Part shown: piece after piece, positions 35,672 to 46,500 of the stretch | Position numbering within the stretch: the stretch's first letter is position 1 | Layout: every line of letters starts with the position of its first letter | Source of the DNA: JAUMBM01 sp964441755 | GTDB lineage: Bacteria; Bacteroidota; Bacteroidia; Chitinophagales; Saprospiraceae | DNA length: 64,000 bases | NCBI GenBank assembly: GCA_964441755.1 | Contig: CAYTVG010000002.1 | Span: 1 to 64,000, forward strand | Reading direction: 5' to 3' | Position numbers and translations under genes: made by a program | The notes under the pieces: generated by a model | What the model was told of the DNA's origin: nothing | Databases searched by the model: none | The model's input: only the letters and a program-made list of their open reading frames with translations

Positions 35672-37135
35672 ATGATTAATCTGACTACGGGATGGACCTG
35701 GGTTTTGTTGCTGACAAGTATAGGCTTCGTCAATGCACAACGAACTGATTTGTTTAAAGATTTATCTGCCAAGGTTCTATTTGTTGATTACAGCATGTTC
35801 AATGGTGAAAAGGGGCTCAAGAGTACCTACGGGCTTGAGTTTTCTTACCGACAACAACTCAACAGATTTATGGCCGTGGCCGCTCCGCTCAAGCTGAGTG
35901 TTGTCAATGTACCCGGTATGTTGACCAATCAGACGGGGATTAGCCTGGATGCGCTGCTGCATGTTTTTCCGCTTTCTCAGCAGGCCCGGTGGTCGCCTTA
36001 CCTGCTGGGAGGGTTAGGCCGGGCCTGGGAAAGTGGCACCAATGGGCATTGGCAGCTACCGGTCGGACTGGGGTTCAATCGCCGGATCACCGATGATCTT
36101 TTACTGGGTTTGCAGGCGGAATATCGGGCAGCTTCAACCGAAAAACGCAATAATCTGCAGCTGGCTGCGGGCTACGTTTACCGCATTGGGGGTGTCGCGG
36201 ATGCAGATGGCGATGGCGTAGCCAATGCTGAGGATGCCTGCCCGCGTGTGAAGGGTTCACCGACAGCGAAGGGCTGCCCGGATGAGGACGGCGATGGCGT
36301 CCCCGACGATCAGGATGCATGTCCGGGCCTGCAGGGCGATCAGAAGCTGGCAGGCTGCCCGGATACGGATGGCGATGGCCTGGCGGATATAGAGGATGCC
36401 TGCCCCCGGGCTGCTGGTAAGGCCGAGGACCAGGGCTGCCCCGATACGGATGGCGATGGTCTGACAGACCAACTGGATGCCTGCCCCGCAGTGGCCGGTT
36501 TAGTGGAGGATAAAGGTTGTCCGCCTCTTGATACGGACGGCGATGGCCTGGCCGACGCAATTGACCAGTGTCCGGAAGAAAAGGGATCTGCTGTGACCAA
36601 TGGTTGTCCTGATGGTGACGGTGATGGGTTTTCTGATGGCAAGGATCGTTGCCCTGAGCTGGCAGGTACGCTCGAAGGCTGCCCGGACACGGATGGCGAT
36701 GGTATCGATGATGCCGGTGATCGCTGTCCCGATGAGGCAGGGACAGTGGCAACCATGGGCTGTCCTGAAATCAAACAAGAAGTCAGGGAGGTGCTCAACC
36801 AGGCTATGCGCGCTGTTCAGTTTGAAAGCGGTAAGGATGTTTTGCTGGAATCATCCAACAGTATCCTCGATCAAATTGCAGCTATAATGAAGGAATACCC
36901 GGCATACCAATTGGTTATCAGTGGGCATACAGATGATGTAGGTGATGAAAACGCCAATCTTCGTTTGTCAGAAGGCCGGGCGAAAGCTTGCTTCGAATAT
37001 TTGCGCGGCAAGGATGTACCGCTGTCCAGACTCAGTTATGCGGGCTATGGCGAGAGCCAGCCTGTAGCAGATAATGCAAGTCCGGAAGGACGGGCACTGA
37101 ACCGACGGGTAGAGTTTGATCTTATTATTCAGTAA
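35672..37135 (+). CDS. OmpA-family outer membrane protein with thrombospondin type 3 repeats
   Basis: A 487-residue protein. It has a signal peptide (1-22, ending VNAQ), then a beta-barrel-like segment (23-170). About 175-365 holds some eight thrombospondin type 3 calcium-binding repeats of the form DTDGDGLxDxxDxCP. The C-terminal 100 residues are an OmpA/MotB peptidoglycan-binding domain (SGHTDDVGDENANLRLSEGRA and NRRVEF). It probably links the outer membrane to peptidoglycan, with a calcium-stiffened spacer. It is monocistronic. Confidence 0.92.
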   Translation: MINLTTGWTWVLLLTSIGFVNAQRTDLFKDLSAKVLFVDYSMFNGEKGLKSTYGLEFSYRQQLNRFMAVAAPLKLSVVNVPGMLTNQTGISLDALLHVFPLSQQARWSPYLLGGLGRAWESGTNGHWQLPVGLGFNRRITDDLLLGLQAEYRAASTEKRNNLQLAAGYVYRIGGVADADGDGVANAEDACPRVKGSPTAKGCPDEDGDGVPDDQDACPGLQGDQKLAGCPDTDGDGLADIEDACPRAAGKAEDQGCPDTDGDGLTDQLDACPAVAGLVEDKGCPPLDTDGDGLADAIDQCPEEKGSAVTNGCPDGDGDGFSDGKDRCPELAGTLEGCPDTDGDGIDDAGDRCPDEAGTVATMGCPEIKQEVREVLNQAMRAVQFESGKDVLLESSNSILDQIAAIMKEYPAYQLVISGHTDDVGDENANLRLSEGRAKACFEYLRGKDVPLSRLSYAGYGESQPVADNASPEGRALNRRVEFDLIIQ

Positions 37136-37138
37136 AAA

Positions 37139-37173
37139 GCGCCTGAATATTTTTGTAAAAAACATCCAGGCGC
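37139..37173 (+). terminator. First hairpin after the OmpA/TSP3 gene
   Basis: Short 7-base arms (37139-37145 and 37167-37173) around a 21-base loop that contains a T-rich run. Confidence 0.4.
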
Positions 37174-37179
37174 TCTGCT

Positions 37180-37227
37180 GCGGCAGTTATCGGTAGCCTT
37201 GGCTACCGATAACTGCCGCGATTTTTT
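37180..37227 (+). terminator. Long-stem terminator after the OmpA/TSP3 gene
   Basis: A 19-base perfect stem (37180-37198 and 37201-37219) with a 2-base loop is followed by six T. It lies between the convergent OmpA and metalloprotease genes. Confidence 0.85.
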
Positions 37228-37244
37228 CCCGCATCACCGCCCCG

Positions 37245-40200
37245 CTAACGGCTGATCACAATTTTTCCAACATCAACCTGACGGCCATCAGCCGATCGCC
37301 ATCTGTAAAAATAACATCCCACCGGGTAGTTGGAAAAACTAATCCCTTGCCGATCCGCTAATTGCAGCCGATTGAGAAGCCGCCCGTCGGCGGCAAACAG
37401 TTCGATGAGACCGGCTGCCTGCTCAGGCGTTTCAAAGTATACAATGTCTGCGGCCGGCTGCGGATACAGCTTAAGGCTCGTAGCAGGCCGATCTTCTTCA
37501 GGGGTTGCACTGATGGTTTGTACAGGCCCGCATAGCTCTATTTCCCAGTTGGTCAGCTGACCGGCAGATCCTCCGTCATACAGGTAGAGGCGCCAGTTGC
37601 CTCTGGCGTTGATGTCTTCGTAGTTGGTGAGAGGAACGGCCGGCCTGACGCGTATGTTTCCTGCAAGTGGGCAGGGAATGTCTGTGTCAGGGGCTTCATC
37701 GTCAATGCTGAAGTCAAAATCGCCCGTCAGGTCACAGTCGTAATCGGGCACCAGTGTGTAGTAGGGTATGCCGGGGCCATTGACCCGGAAGCCCAAATCA
37801 CCCAGTTCCCCGCTGTAGTTGCCGCGGATATTGTTGATGTTGATGTCGCGAATGATAAAATCTTCTGCGACCTCAATCCTGCTTATAATGAAAGGCAGGC
37901 TGCTGAAAGGAACAGGCAGCAGCGTAGTGGTATAGGTGCGGCATTCTATGCGTTCCGTTACAAAGCTGCGGACATCTGAGTAGACGCCTGCCCCGCAAAC
38001 AGGACTGACTGTTCTTATCCGCCAGAAATAGCGCGTGCTGTCTGCCAGATCGGTTGGGCTGGTAAATGATGATCCGGTAAGTCCCGGGGCGCTGACAACC
38101 AGGTTGGTGAAGAGGGAGTCCGTAGCTACCTCCAGGGTGTAGCTCATACCTGCCTGCCCGCCATCCCACTCCAGTAGACTGCGTATGCTTATATCTTCGG
38201 CTTGATCTTCGGGCAGCAACAGGGCGGGAGGTTCGGGTAGTCCGTTCTGTACAAGTAGTGACAGCCTGACTGTATCAAGGGTGCTCGCTGTAGCGGACAA
38301 TAACCAGAGTTGGTAGCTTCCTGTGGCAAGCTGACTGGTTTCTCCTACGCTGAGCGACCAGACGGTTGGTAGTGCCAGTGATTGCTCCGGAAGATTCAGG
38401 CTGATACCTGCAGGGATATCCAGCACCGATAGCTGCATGCTGTCAATCAACCCGCCCAAGGCAGCAAAATACAACTCGTACCGGGCTTCGTCACCTGCGC
38501 AAATATATACTTCTTCCGGACTTAGTGTGATGGCCAGCACCAGCGCCGGCGCAGCTTCTATGGTTAGCGGGCTATTGTTAATATCAAAGAAAACATGTCC
38601 GTGTCCTTTGAGCTTAATCCGGTAATTTTCGCCTGCCAGACTATCCGGTATCGAAACGATGGCAGTACCCGTGTTGGCAACTGTTGCGAGAAGATACGGA
38701 TAGCTGAGTCCTCCCGGGGTCGAAAGGAATATGTCTATACTGTCAATACCCACAGGTGCCTGATCTGTGGCGGCTACGTCCCAGTCAATCCGCTGGAAAC
38801 TTCCGGCAAACCAGGTCTCCGGTTGGTTGGCTGTGAGCACTGCGAAGGGCCCGGCCTGCTCCGTGCTGCTAAGCCTTACTTCGTCCCAGCTCACACCGCC
38901 GCCGGGAATGTTGTTGTCGCGTACGACTATTCTGAATGTTAGATCCCGCGCATAGGTGGGCAGAACCTCCGTATTGGTGGTGGTGTTGCTGAGGATGTTT
39001 TCAAGACGCGGAAACACCCTGACAGGGGATTGGCTTGGCCTGAAAATCCTGAAGGCCGGCGCACTGCCCATAGGATTGCCCAGGGTAGATACAGGGCCCA
39101 GATCGTATTGTTCCCAACTGTAGGTCAGCGAGTCTTCGTCAATATCAAAAGCAGTGACTTCCAGCTCAAAAGGAGTAGAGATTGGAAGATATAGTCCGTT
39201 CGGGGGTAGTTCAGCAATAACCGGCGGGCTGTTGAAGGTAGAATCGATCGCAGGGCAGCTGTTGCCTCCTCCAAAAAATGCATAAGTGGTAATTTCTTCC
39301 AGACTGATAATGTGGAAAAGGTCGTCGCTGTTGGGTGCCACATTGTTGTTGCCACAAAGGCCGGCATATCCCATAATAGAGGTGCCGCTACCTGGCTCAA
39401 ACGCAGTTGAGGCATTGCTGTTCTGACAGTTATTCATGGTATGGTTGGCACCAAACTGATGACCTATCTCATGTGCGACGTAGTCTACGTCAAAAAAATC
39501 TCCCTGCGGCGGATTGCCGGAAGTGAAGCCTCTTGCCTTACGCGTATTGTTGCATACAGCCCGCAGATTGGCAACACCCCCACCGCCTACATGAAATACA
39601 TGTCCGATGTCATAGTTGGCATTGCCAATTCTGCTATCTACAGCTGCCTGGTTTTGGTTCATGATTTGGCCGTCACTGCCGCTGAAAGGATCGGTAGCAG
39701 CATCCGTGAAAATGAGGAGCTGGTTACTGTCCACTAGCAACATACGGATGGAGAGATCGCGTTCATAAATGCCGTTGACGCGATTCATGGTGGTCACAAT
39801 AGCTGCCATCGCGCCTTCAACAGTGCCTCCATGGTACTGTGTATATTCTGCAGTAGCACTTACGGCAAGCCGATAGCTGCGAAGTTCATCTCCGATGGGA
39901 AACGGGGCACGGGGCGCCCCATGCTCTTCAGCCAACCTGCCATCCGCTCCCTGGCAGGTAAAATGCTGCGACGGGCTTTTGTCTTTTTTCCAAAAAACTT
40001 CGTAAAAACCGGATTCTAAAGGCTCTATAAACCATGTACCGGCAGGCGCCATCACCATGGCCCTGAATCCTCGCGGACTAAGATCACACCGCAGTATACT
40101 TCGGCCATCCGGCGAGATGCCCGCATAGGTCGATATGGAGGGAAACTGACGCGCCAGGCCCGTTGCCATTACGGGTACCTGCCAAACGGAAAAGGTCTGT

Positions 40201-40418
40201 GTACTGCCATCCGGCAGGGGGAGCTCAATGGCAGTAGCCATGTCGGCTCTGTGGCGGTTTCGTTCATGTGGTGCCTGCTGTAAAAGTCGGTTTATTTCAG
40301 TGATGGTGAGTGTATATTCACCATCACGAGCAGCAGGCTGCCAAAGAACCTGTGAATTGAGCTGAACAGAAATTAAGCAACTCAGTAGTAAAAAAAGTAG
40401 TGAGCAGTTTTGCTTCAT
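37245..40418 (-). CDS. Secreted reprolysin-like metalloprotease with P domain and T9SS sorting signal
   Basis: A 1,057-residue exported zinc protease. It has a signal peptide (1-22) and a propeptide to about 180. The reprolysin/M12-type catalytic domain carries HEIGHQFGANH (316-326; ligands His316, His320, His326, catalytic Glu317) and a Met-turn (SIMGYAG, Met349). Ig/fibronectin-like modules follow, then a proprotein-convertase P domain (about 850-970) and a C-terminal T9SS sorting domain with PQP in place of the usual PNP. A promoter with correct spacing lies only 7 bases before the ATG. It is encoded downstream of the SprB-repeat gene on the same strand. Confidence 0.9.
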   Translation of the reverse strand: MKQNCSLLFLLLSCLISVQLNSQVLWQPAARDGEYTLTITEINRLLQQAPHERNRHRADMATAIELPLPDGSTQTFSVWQVPVMATGLARQFPSISTYAGISPDGRSILRCDLSPRGFRAMVMAPAGTWFIEPLESGFYEVFWKKDKSPSQHFTCQGADGRLAEEHGAPRAPFPIGDELRSYRLAVSATAEYTQYHGGTVEGAMAAIVTTMNRVNGIYERDLSIRMLLVDSNQLLIFTDAATDPFSGSDGQIMNQNQAAVDSRIGNANYDIGHVFHVGGGGVANLRAVCNNTRKARGFTSGNPPQGDFFDVDYVAHEIGHQFGANHTMNNCQNSNASTAFEPGSGTSIMGYAGLCGNNNVAPNSDDLFHIISLEEITTYAFFGGGNSCPAIDSTFNSPPVIAELPPNGLYLPISTPFELEVTAFDIDEDSLTYSWEQYDLGPVSTLGNPMGSAPAFRIFRPSQSPVRVFPRLENILSNTTTNTEVLPTYARDLTFRIVVRDNNIPGGGVSWDEVRLSSTEQAGPFAVLTANQPETWFAGSFQRIDWDVAATDQAPVGIDSIDIFLSTPGGLSYPYLLATVANTGTAIVSIPDSLAGENYRIKLKGHGHVFFDINNSPLTIEAAPALVLAITLSPEEVYICAGDEARYELYFAALGGLIDSMQLSVLDIPAGISLNLPEQSLALPTVWSLSVGETSQLATGSYQLWLLSATASTLDTVRLSLLVQNGLPEPPALLLPEDQAEDISIRSLLEWDGGQAGMSYTLEVATDSLFTNLVVSAPGLTGSSFTSPTDLADSTRYFWRIRTVSPVCGAGVYSDVRSFVTERIECRTYTTTLLPVPFSSLPFIISRIEVAEDFIIRDININNIRGNYSGELGDLGFRVNGPGIPYYTLVPDYDCDLTGDFDFSIDDEAPDTDIPCPLAGNIRVRPAVPLTNYEDINARGNWRLYLYDGGSAGQLTNWEIELCGPVQTISATPEEDRPATSLKLYPQPAADIVYFETPEQAAGLIELFAADGRLLNRLQLADRQGISFSNYPVGCYFYRWRSADGRQVDVGKIVISR

Positions 40419-40425
40419 ACGAGGT

Positions 40426-40457
40426 CAAACTTAATGTTTCTAGCAATAAACAAGCAA
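40426..40457 (-). promoter_or_regulatory. Metalloprotease promoter (TTG-N21-TAAGTTTG)
   Basis: On the minus strand, TTG (40457-40455), a 21-base spacer and an exact -7 box TAAGTTTG (40433-40426). Only 7 bases separate the box from the ATG at 40418, so the mRNA may be leaderless or nearly so. Confidence 0.55.
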
Positions 40458-40565
40458 TATCCGCTATTGACCCTGTCACAAGCAATTTATTTGGGACAAT
40501 GTCGGCAGAAAATCAAAATTAATGGTTGCCTTTGGTTGGGTGCTGGTGTCTAAGCCTGCTATGCG

Positions 40566-43500
40566 TTATCTGTATATCAATAATTTTGTTTGTGCCGATA
40601 ACGTTTCGGAAGTAATGCTTAGCTGGTACATGCCTGCCTGAAGTCCGCCGGTATCAATGTAGATAGCTTGTGTGCCCGGGTTGGTGAGCTTCTGTCTGAA
40701 TACACACTGCCCTGACAGCGCGTATATTTTCAGTTCGAGCATACCTGTTTCGGCTATTTTCTCTCCGCTTCTGAGCCAAAAACTCCCTTGATTCGGATTG
40801 GGGAAAAGGCTTATGGTCTCACGGCTGATGAATGATAAGGAAGTAACAGCTACCAGAATGTCTGCCTGGGCCGGACAGTCATTGGCGTCAACAACGGTAA
40901 GGCTGTAGTCGCCGGCTGACAGGCCGCCGATACGGTCTGCGACAGCACCGTTCGACCATGAAAAGGTGTAGGGAGGGGTGCCTCCACTGACGTCAGCATA
41001 GAGGCTGTCGGGCAGGCCGGGGATTTGTACGATGTTGACGGTTAAGGGCGCTGGTTCCGTGATATTGAAAGCGCGTGTACGCATGCAGCCATTGGTGTCA
41101 ACGACGATTACTGCGTAGTTGGCGGCAGATAGAGGCGAAAGAGTCGTACCACTTTCCGATGGTAGTAGCTGCCCATTGCGCAGCCAGCTAAACGTATAGG
41201 GGGGGATTCCCCCCGTAGCCGTGACAGCTAAGTGCCCGTCTGCAAGTCCGGAGCAACTGATGTTGTTCTGCTGTGATAAGATGGTGAGCAGCGTTAGAGG
41301 CTGTGTAAGTTCAATGGGTGCAAAAACCCGCCTGCAACCCGCCTGATCAGTAACCGTCAGCTGATAGCTGCCTGCAGGAATATTGATCAGATCTTCCGTA
41401 ATCTGGCCATTGGACCAGGTATACTGGTAGGGAGGCTGTCCGCCTTGAATGAACAGATCTATACTGCCGGTAGGCTCAAAACGGCAGGCAGGTGATCGCA
41501 GGAGGGTGAGGCTGTCAACCAGTTCAATGGGTATTCCTAAGGTGTACAGACTGCTGTCGGTCATGCTGACATTACATCCCTTGGCATCACTGACCCATAG
41601 GGTATAGGTAGTGTCAGCTGCCTGCATAAGCTGCTGTGCCAACGATACGGTGTCACCCTGGTTATTTGTCCAGACGGTCGTGTAGGGTGCCGTGCCACCA
41701 TAAATGCTTACAAAGATGGCTCCGTTACTGCCTCCTGCACAGTCAACAGCTCGTACAGAGTCGCGGGTTATGTAGAGCGGCAGGGGTTGTATGGCTTCGC
41801 GCTCAGCCTGCACACTGCAGCCACTGACAAGGTCTGTAATGGTAACGCTGTACACACTGCTGTGTGGCAAGCCGGCGAGTGTATAGGTTGTTCGTCGGAT
41901 GCTGTCTGCCAGTCCTGCAGAAAAATGATACCTGTACAGCCCGGATCCTCCGGATACTTGCGCTGTGAGGCTTGCGTCTTGCCGGCCAAAACAGCTCACG
42001 GCTGCAATGCTGAAGGTGTCAAGCAGCAAAGGCGGTATTCGCTCCCTGACCTTAATGCTGCCTGCTTCGATATGGCATTGATTGGCGTCCGTGACCGTCA
42101 GGGTGTAATCTCCCTGTACGGGATCAACGAGCGTTTGGGAGGTATCGCCACTATTCCATTGGAAAGAGTAGGGGGGGACACCTCCAGTGGTTACCGCACT
42201 GACAGATACCGCACTTGTGTCTGTACAGTTGCTGTTTCCTTGCAGCTGCAGCTGAACCAAGAGCGGATCAGGTGAACCAACGAAAAAGCTGGTATCTTTG
42301 ACACAGCCCCGGCTGTCTCCTGCCAACACCCGGTAACTGCCACTTGCAAGGCCATCAAGAACAGGGGTCGTTTGACCATTGTGGACCCAGTAGAAGTTGT
42401 AAGGGGGGGCTCCGCCACTGAGGGCTAGTTCCAGCCCGCCGGTGGCCCCCCCGCTGCAAAGATTGTCAACAATATCCACCGTTGAAAAACGGAGCGGCGG
42501 CGGATTTTGTAACAGCAGGGTATCAGAGATGTAGCGACAGCCGATTTCGTCGGAGATGGTAAGCTGATAGCTTCCGGCACCCAAACCCGATCGCTGGGCT
42601 TGCTGTCCGCCGTCATTCCACTGATAGCTTATCAAGCCGCTTCCTCCACCCGAAAACAGGGTATTTATTAATCCGTCGGCAGCGTTGTGACAGCTCGGCT
42701 GAGTTGCAATTACTGAAACCGAAAATGCCTGAGGGGCCGGGAGATCAATGATTGTATCTAGTTGACAGCCTCTTTGATCAGTGACGGAGAGAGGATAAGA
42801 ACCTGCAGACAAGGACTGCCGTTGTGCCTGGCTTGAGCCGTCCTCCCAACTGAAATTATAAGGAGACAGACCGCCCTCCACGTTTACTGAGAGCCATCCG
42901 TCACTGCGCCCCAGACAATAAGGAGATTGACTGTCAACCGCGAGCTGTAGATTGCTGGCATAAGCAAGAGGTTGTGTGATGGTATTTGACCTACATTCTC
43001 GACTATCGATGGCCTGCACAGAATAATTGCCCGGCCCGAGCGCTGTAATCATGGAGCCATCGGCCGGTTGTTCGTTGAAAAGGTAAGTATAGGGGGGGGT
43101 GCCTCCCTGGGCAAGTACCTGCATTTGTCCGTCATCACGACCCTGACAGGAGGGTTGCGTAACGGTTGTCAGTGTGAGTACTAAGGGGCTGGGCTCGGGT
43201 AGTAGCAGGCTGTCGCTGTGCGTGCAGCCATTTTGATCAGTCATGCTGAGAGCGTAGGTGCCTGCAGCAAGTTGTGTCTGCAATGCCCCTTCAGTCTCGC
43301 CGGGCCAAAAGAAGCGGTAAGGGGGCATGCCGCCTGATCCTGATACGCGCATGAGACCTGTGAGTTCATCGGCGCAGCCAGGCGAAATAAATGTATCGAC
43401 GCTTATGGTCAGGGCAGCAGGATCAGTCAGTAAGACCTCTTCTAACCGAAGACAGCCCCGGGCGTCAGATACCTGTACAGTGTATAACCCCTGAGGAATA

Positions 43501-46500
43501 TTGGTGAGCACTCTGGATTGTTGTCCTGTATTCCAGCTGTATATATAGGGAGCTGTCCCGCCGGCTGCACTGGCAGTCAATTGTCCGGTGGCCTCACCCG
43601 GACAAGCGGGATTTCGCCCAACAGCGGATAATTGGAGAGGCGGGGGCTCGTCTAGTTCAAAGGTTTCTATAGTCGTACAGGCTCCGTTGCTGATGGTCAC
43701 CTGGTAAGGACCCGCTGACAGATTGTCAACGCAGGCTGTGGTTGCGCCATTACTCCACAAATAAGTAAGGTTGTTGCTCCCGCTTACATTCAGGCAGATG
43801 CTGCCATTGTTGGCGCCATAGCAGCCGGGTGTTGTGAGGTCGTGCTCGGAGAGTAAAAAACCGGGCCCCTGGACGCGTATACCCCGGAGTCGTACGGAAC
43901 ACTGCGTTGACAGTGCGTCCGTGATGGTAATCCGATAGGAGCCCTGCCGCAGTCCGCTGAGCCTTAGGGTGTCTTCAGTAAAAATACCTGTTCCGCTATC
44001 TCCGTTAGCACTTAGCCAAGTGTAGCTGAAGGGTGGAAATCCGTTGAGAGGGACAACCAGGATGCTGCCATCGGTTCCTTCACAGGCACTTACAGCCTGT
44101 GTGAATACTCGCACAGAATCAATACTGTTGGTTGTGAGCACGCTTGCTGCAGCGCTGTTTTGACAACCTTCGCTGTCGGTGACGGTCAGGCTGTAGCGGG
44201 TAGTCTGCCCTATGGTTGCTGCTGTCACCAACCTCGTTGCGCCTGTACTTCCGTCATCCCATGAGTAGGTGTATGGTGCTGTACTGCCGGTGGCACTCGC
44301 TTCCAGCAGAACGGAAGCCTGCCTGCAGAGTGAGAAAGAATCCGCAGGACTGAAAGAGATCGTTGGCAGGGCTTTCAGGCCGATCGTTGCAAAGCCCTCT
44401 TGTTGACAGCCTTGGGGATTGGTCATTAAAAAATAGAATGCGGTATCTCGGTCGGCTGTTATGGTTATATTGTCGGCCAGGCGGTTATCGGCCGTTGCCG
44501 GCAGAGCACTGTGCCAGCTGCTGACAGTACCCCCTGTCAGATTATCATCATTAATATTGATAGTACCTGGTTGGTATATGTCACCCGTACATACAGTTAT
44601 GCCGGTTGCTGCAGGTCTGGGCGCTGGGTTGACAACAACGATCGTTTCAGTTCTCTGTCCGGAAGTACAACTGAAATTCGTTTGTTCTGCATAGAAACGA
44701 TATACCTGCGGAAAGGGAGTTTCGTTGGGTGGCAGAACAGGAGATATACAGTCGGCAAAATCCAGGTAGCTTTCAGATCCTTCTGCTTCACCATACCAAA
44801 TAATGAAGGCATCGGATATGGGTGTCGCACAGATCAGCGGAGCCTCTCCACTGCAGATGGTGTCAGCAGTGACTGTTGGGGAGGGTAAAAAAATGTCATC
44901 GTTGACTTGTGCATTGTTGCAATTCTCATCAATACTATTACAGGGTATTTCCGCTGCAGCCGGGTTAATACCTGACCCGTTCACGGGATGGTCATTACAG
45001 TCAAGGTTATTGGCAGAGAAGCCTGTCGGAGGAGTCTCAAGGCAGCTGAGAATGCCCGCATCACCGGCCCAACCATAGCCATCACCATCGGCATCGACAT
45101 AAAAACGTTGGTCGGGATAGCCCAGATAATGAGATCCGTGGATGACGATATTATCGAGGGCTATATCGCCGTAGATTCCGTTGCCTTTGCGGCCGGCAAA
45201 GCGAAACTGCAGGAGCTGTCCGTCGCTGTAAGCCGATAAATCGATATAAACCTTGCGCCACTGATTGCCCTGATTTCCTGCCCGCTGCCAGAGCGTCGTC
45301 CAGTTGAATCCACCGTCGGCAGACACCTGCAGCGCCAATTGGCCTGTGTTGATACCGGACATGTGAAAGTTAAACGATAAGTGACAGCGGTCAGATCCTT
45401 GTTTGTCGAGTTGGTAACAGCCCGAAAGCAGCCAGGCTGTTGAGCCTTGTGCACAACCGGATCCGTTGGCTTCGATGTATAGATACTTGCCATTGCCTCC
45501 AACATCGGCAGAAGGACCCGTTAATGGAGCACTGGGGGTCGGCCCACTGTAAGTAATCCAGTCGAACTGATCACCCTGCTGTACATTGCGCCATTGCCCT
45601 TCATTTTGCGGACAAGCGGCCGTACAGACGGGCGCGCAAAGTAGCCATTCATCAAATGTCTCGACGGAGGTTGTCGGTGGCGGTTGGCAAAGCGTAGAGA
45701 AACGCAGTCCACAGGTATTAGCCGAATAGCTGTCGGTCTGAGGACAGTAACGGCGGGCATAAGCATCGAATGAACGCTCAGCGGCAAGTCCCTGCAGGAC
45801 GAGTCCGTCGCATACAGTATTAAATGTGTAAACACTACCACCCGTACCTGGCAGAGCACCATCTCCGGGGGTAAAACCGGGGGGTCCAAGCTCTATGAGC
45901 ACATCACCACAGGCGTCGCTGGCCCCAAAACCAAATTCAACAGTCGTTGAGTCGATACCAACGACCAGGAGTTGCTCCAACGGCTGGCAGGCTATCGGCT
46001 CAAAGACCAGTTCGACGAACTCCAGCACACCGGATTCGCCCGGCAGATCGTCGCATATCAGCAACTGCCACACACCACGCGGATCGGTATTGCCGTCGTT
46101 GAAAAGCCATAAATCCTCTGTTGCCCGGTAGGAACCGTCGAGAAAAGGCGGAACTCCCGAGCTGATGGGCTGGCAGGCGTACACCCGCAAGCGGGTATAC
46201 GCACTGCAGGTGGTATCATCCGGATCTCCAAAGTGATCTTCACGACCACCTGCATTTTGTATGAGTTGAGCAGATGTCCCTCCCGGTGAAATCAATCGGA
46301 TATTTACATCGCTTACCCATTCATGTGACAGTATAAGGCGCACCTCTGTGAGCGCTACGTCCACGCCCAAAATACCCCCTGGAGCATCGGTAACGCTGAT
46401 CTGAAACCGGTTGGGCTCGTAGTAATTGAGCGCCGGATCATCAGGACAGCTGTAGTCAGCCAGCGGGATTCCCAACTGGCAGGCACTCGGATTGCTAAGT

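Noticed and set aside
36087..36752. 221-codon frame opposite the thrombospondin type 3 repeats
   Set aside because: Its repetitive His/Pro/Arg composition is the mirror of the DTDGDG repeats.
36190..36780. Possible CRISPR or tandem DNA repeat
   Set aside because: The repetition is in frame and encodes thrombospondin type 3 repeats. There are no regular direct repeats with unique spacers and no cas genes.
40900..44400. Regular repeat units in non-coding DNA or an integron-like array
   Set aside because: The repeats are about 225 bases apart and fall within one open frame that encodes SprB-type protein repeats.
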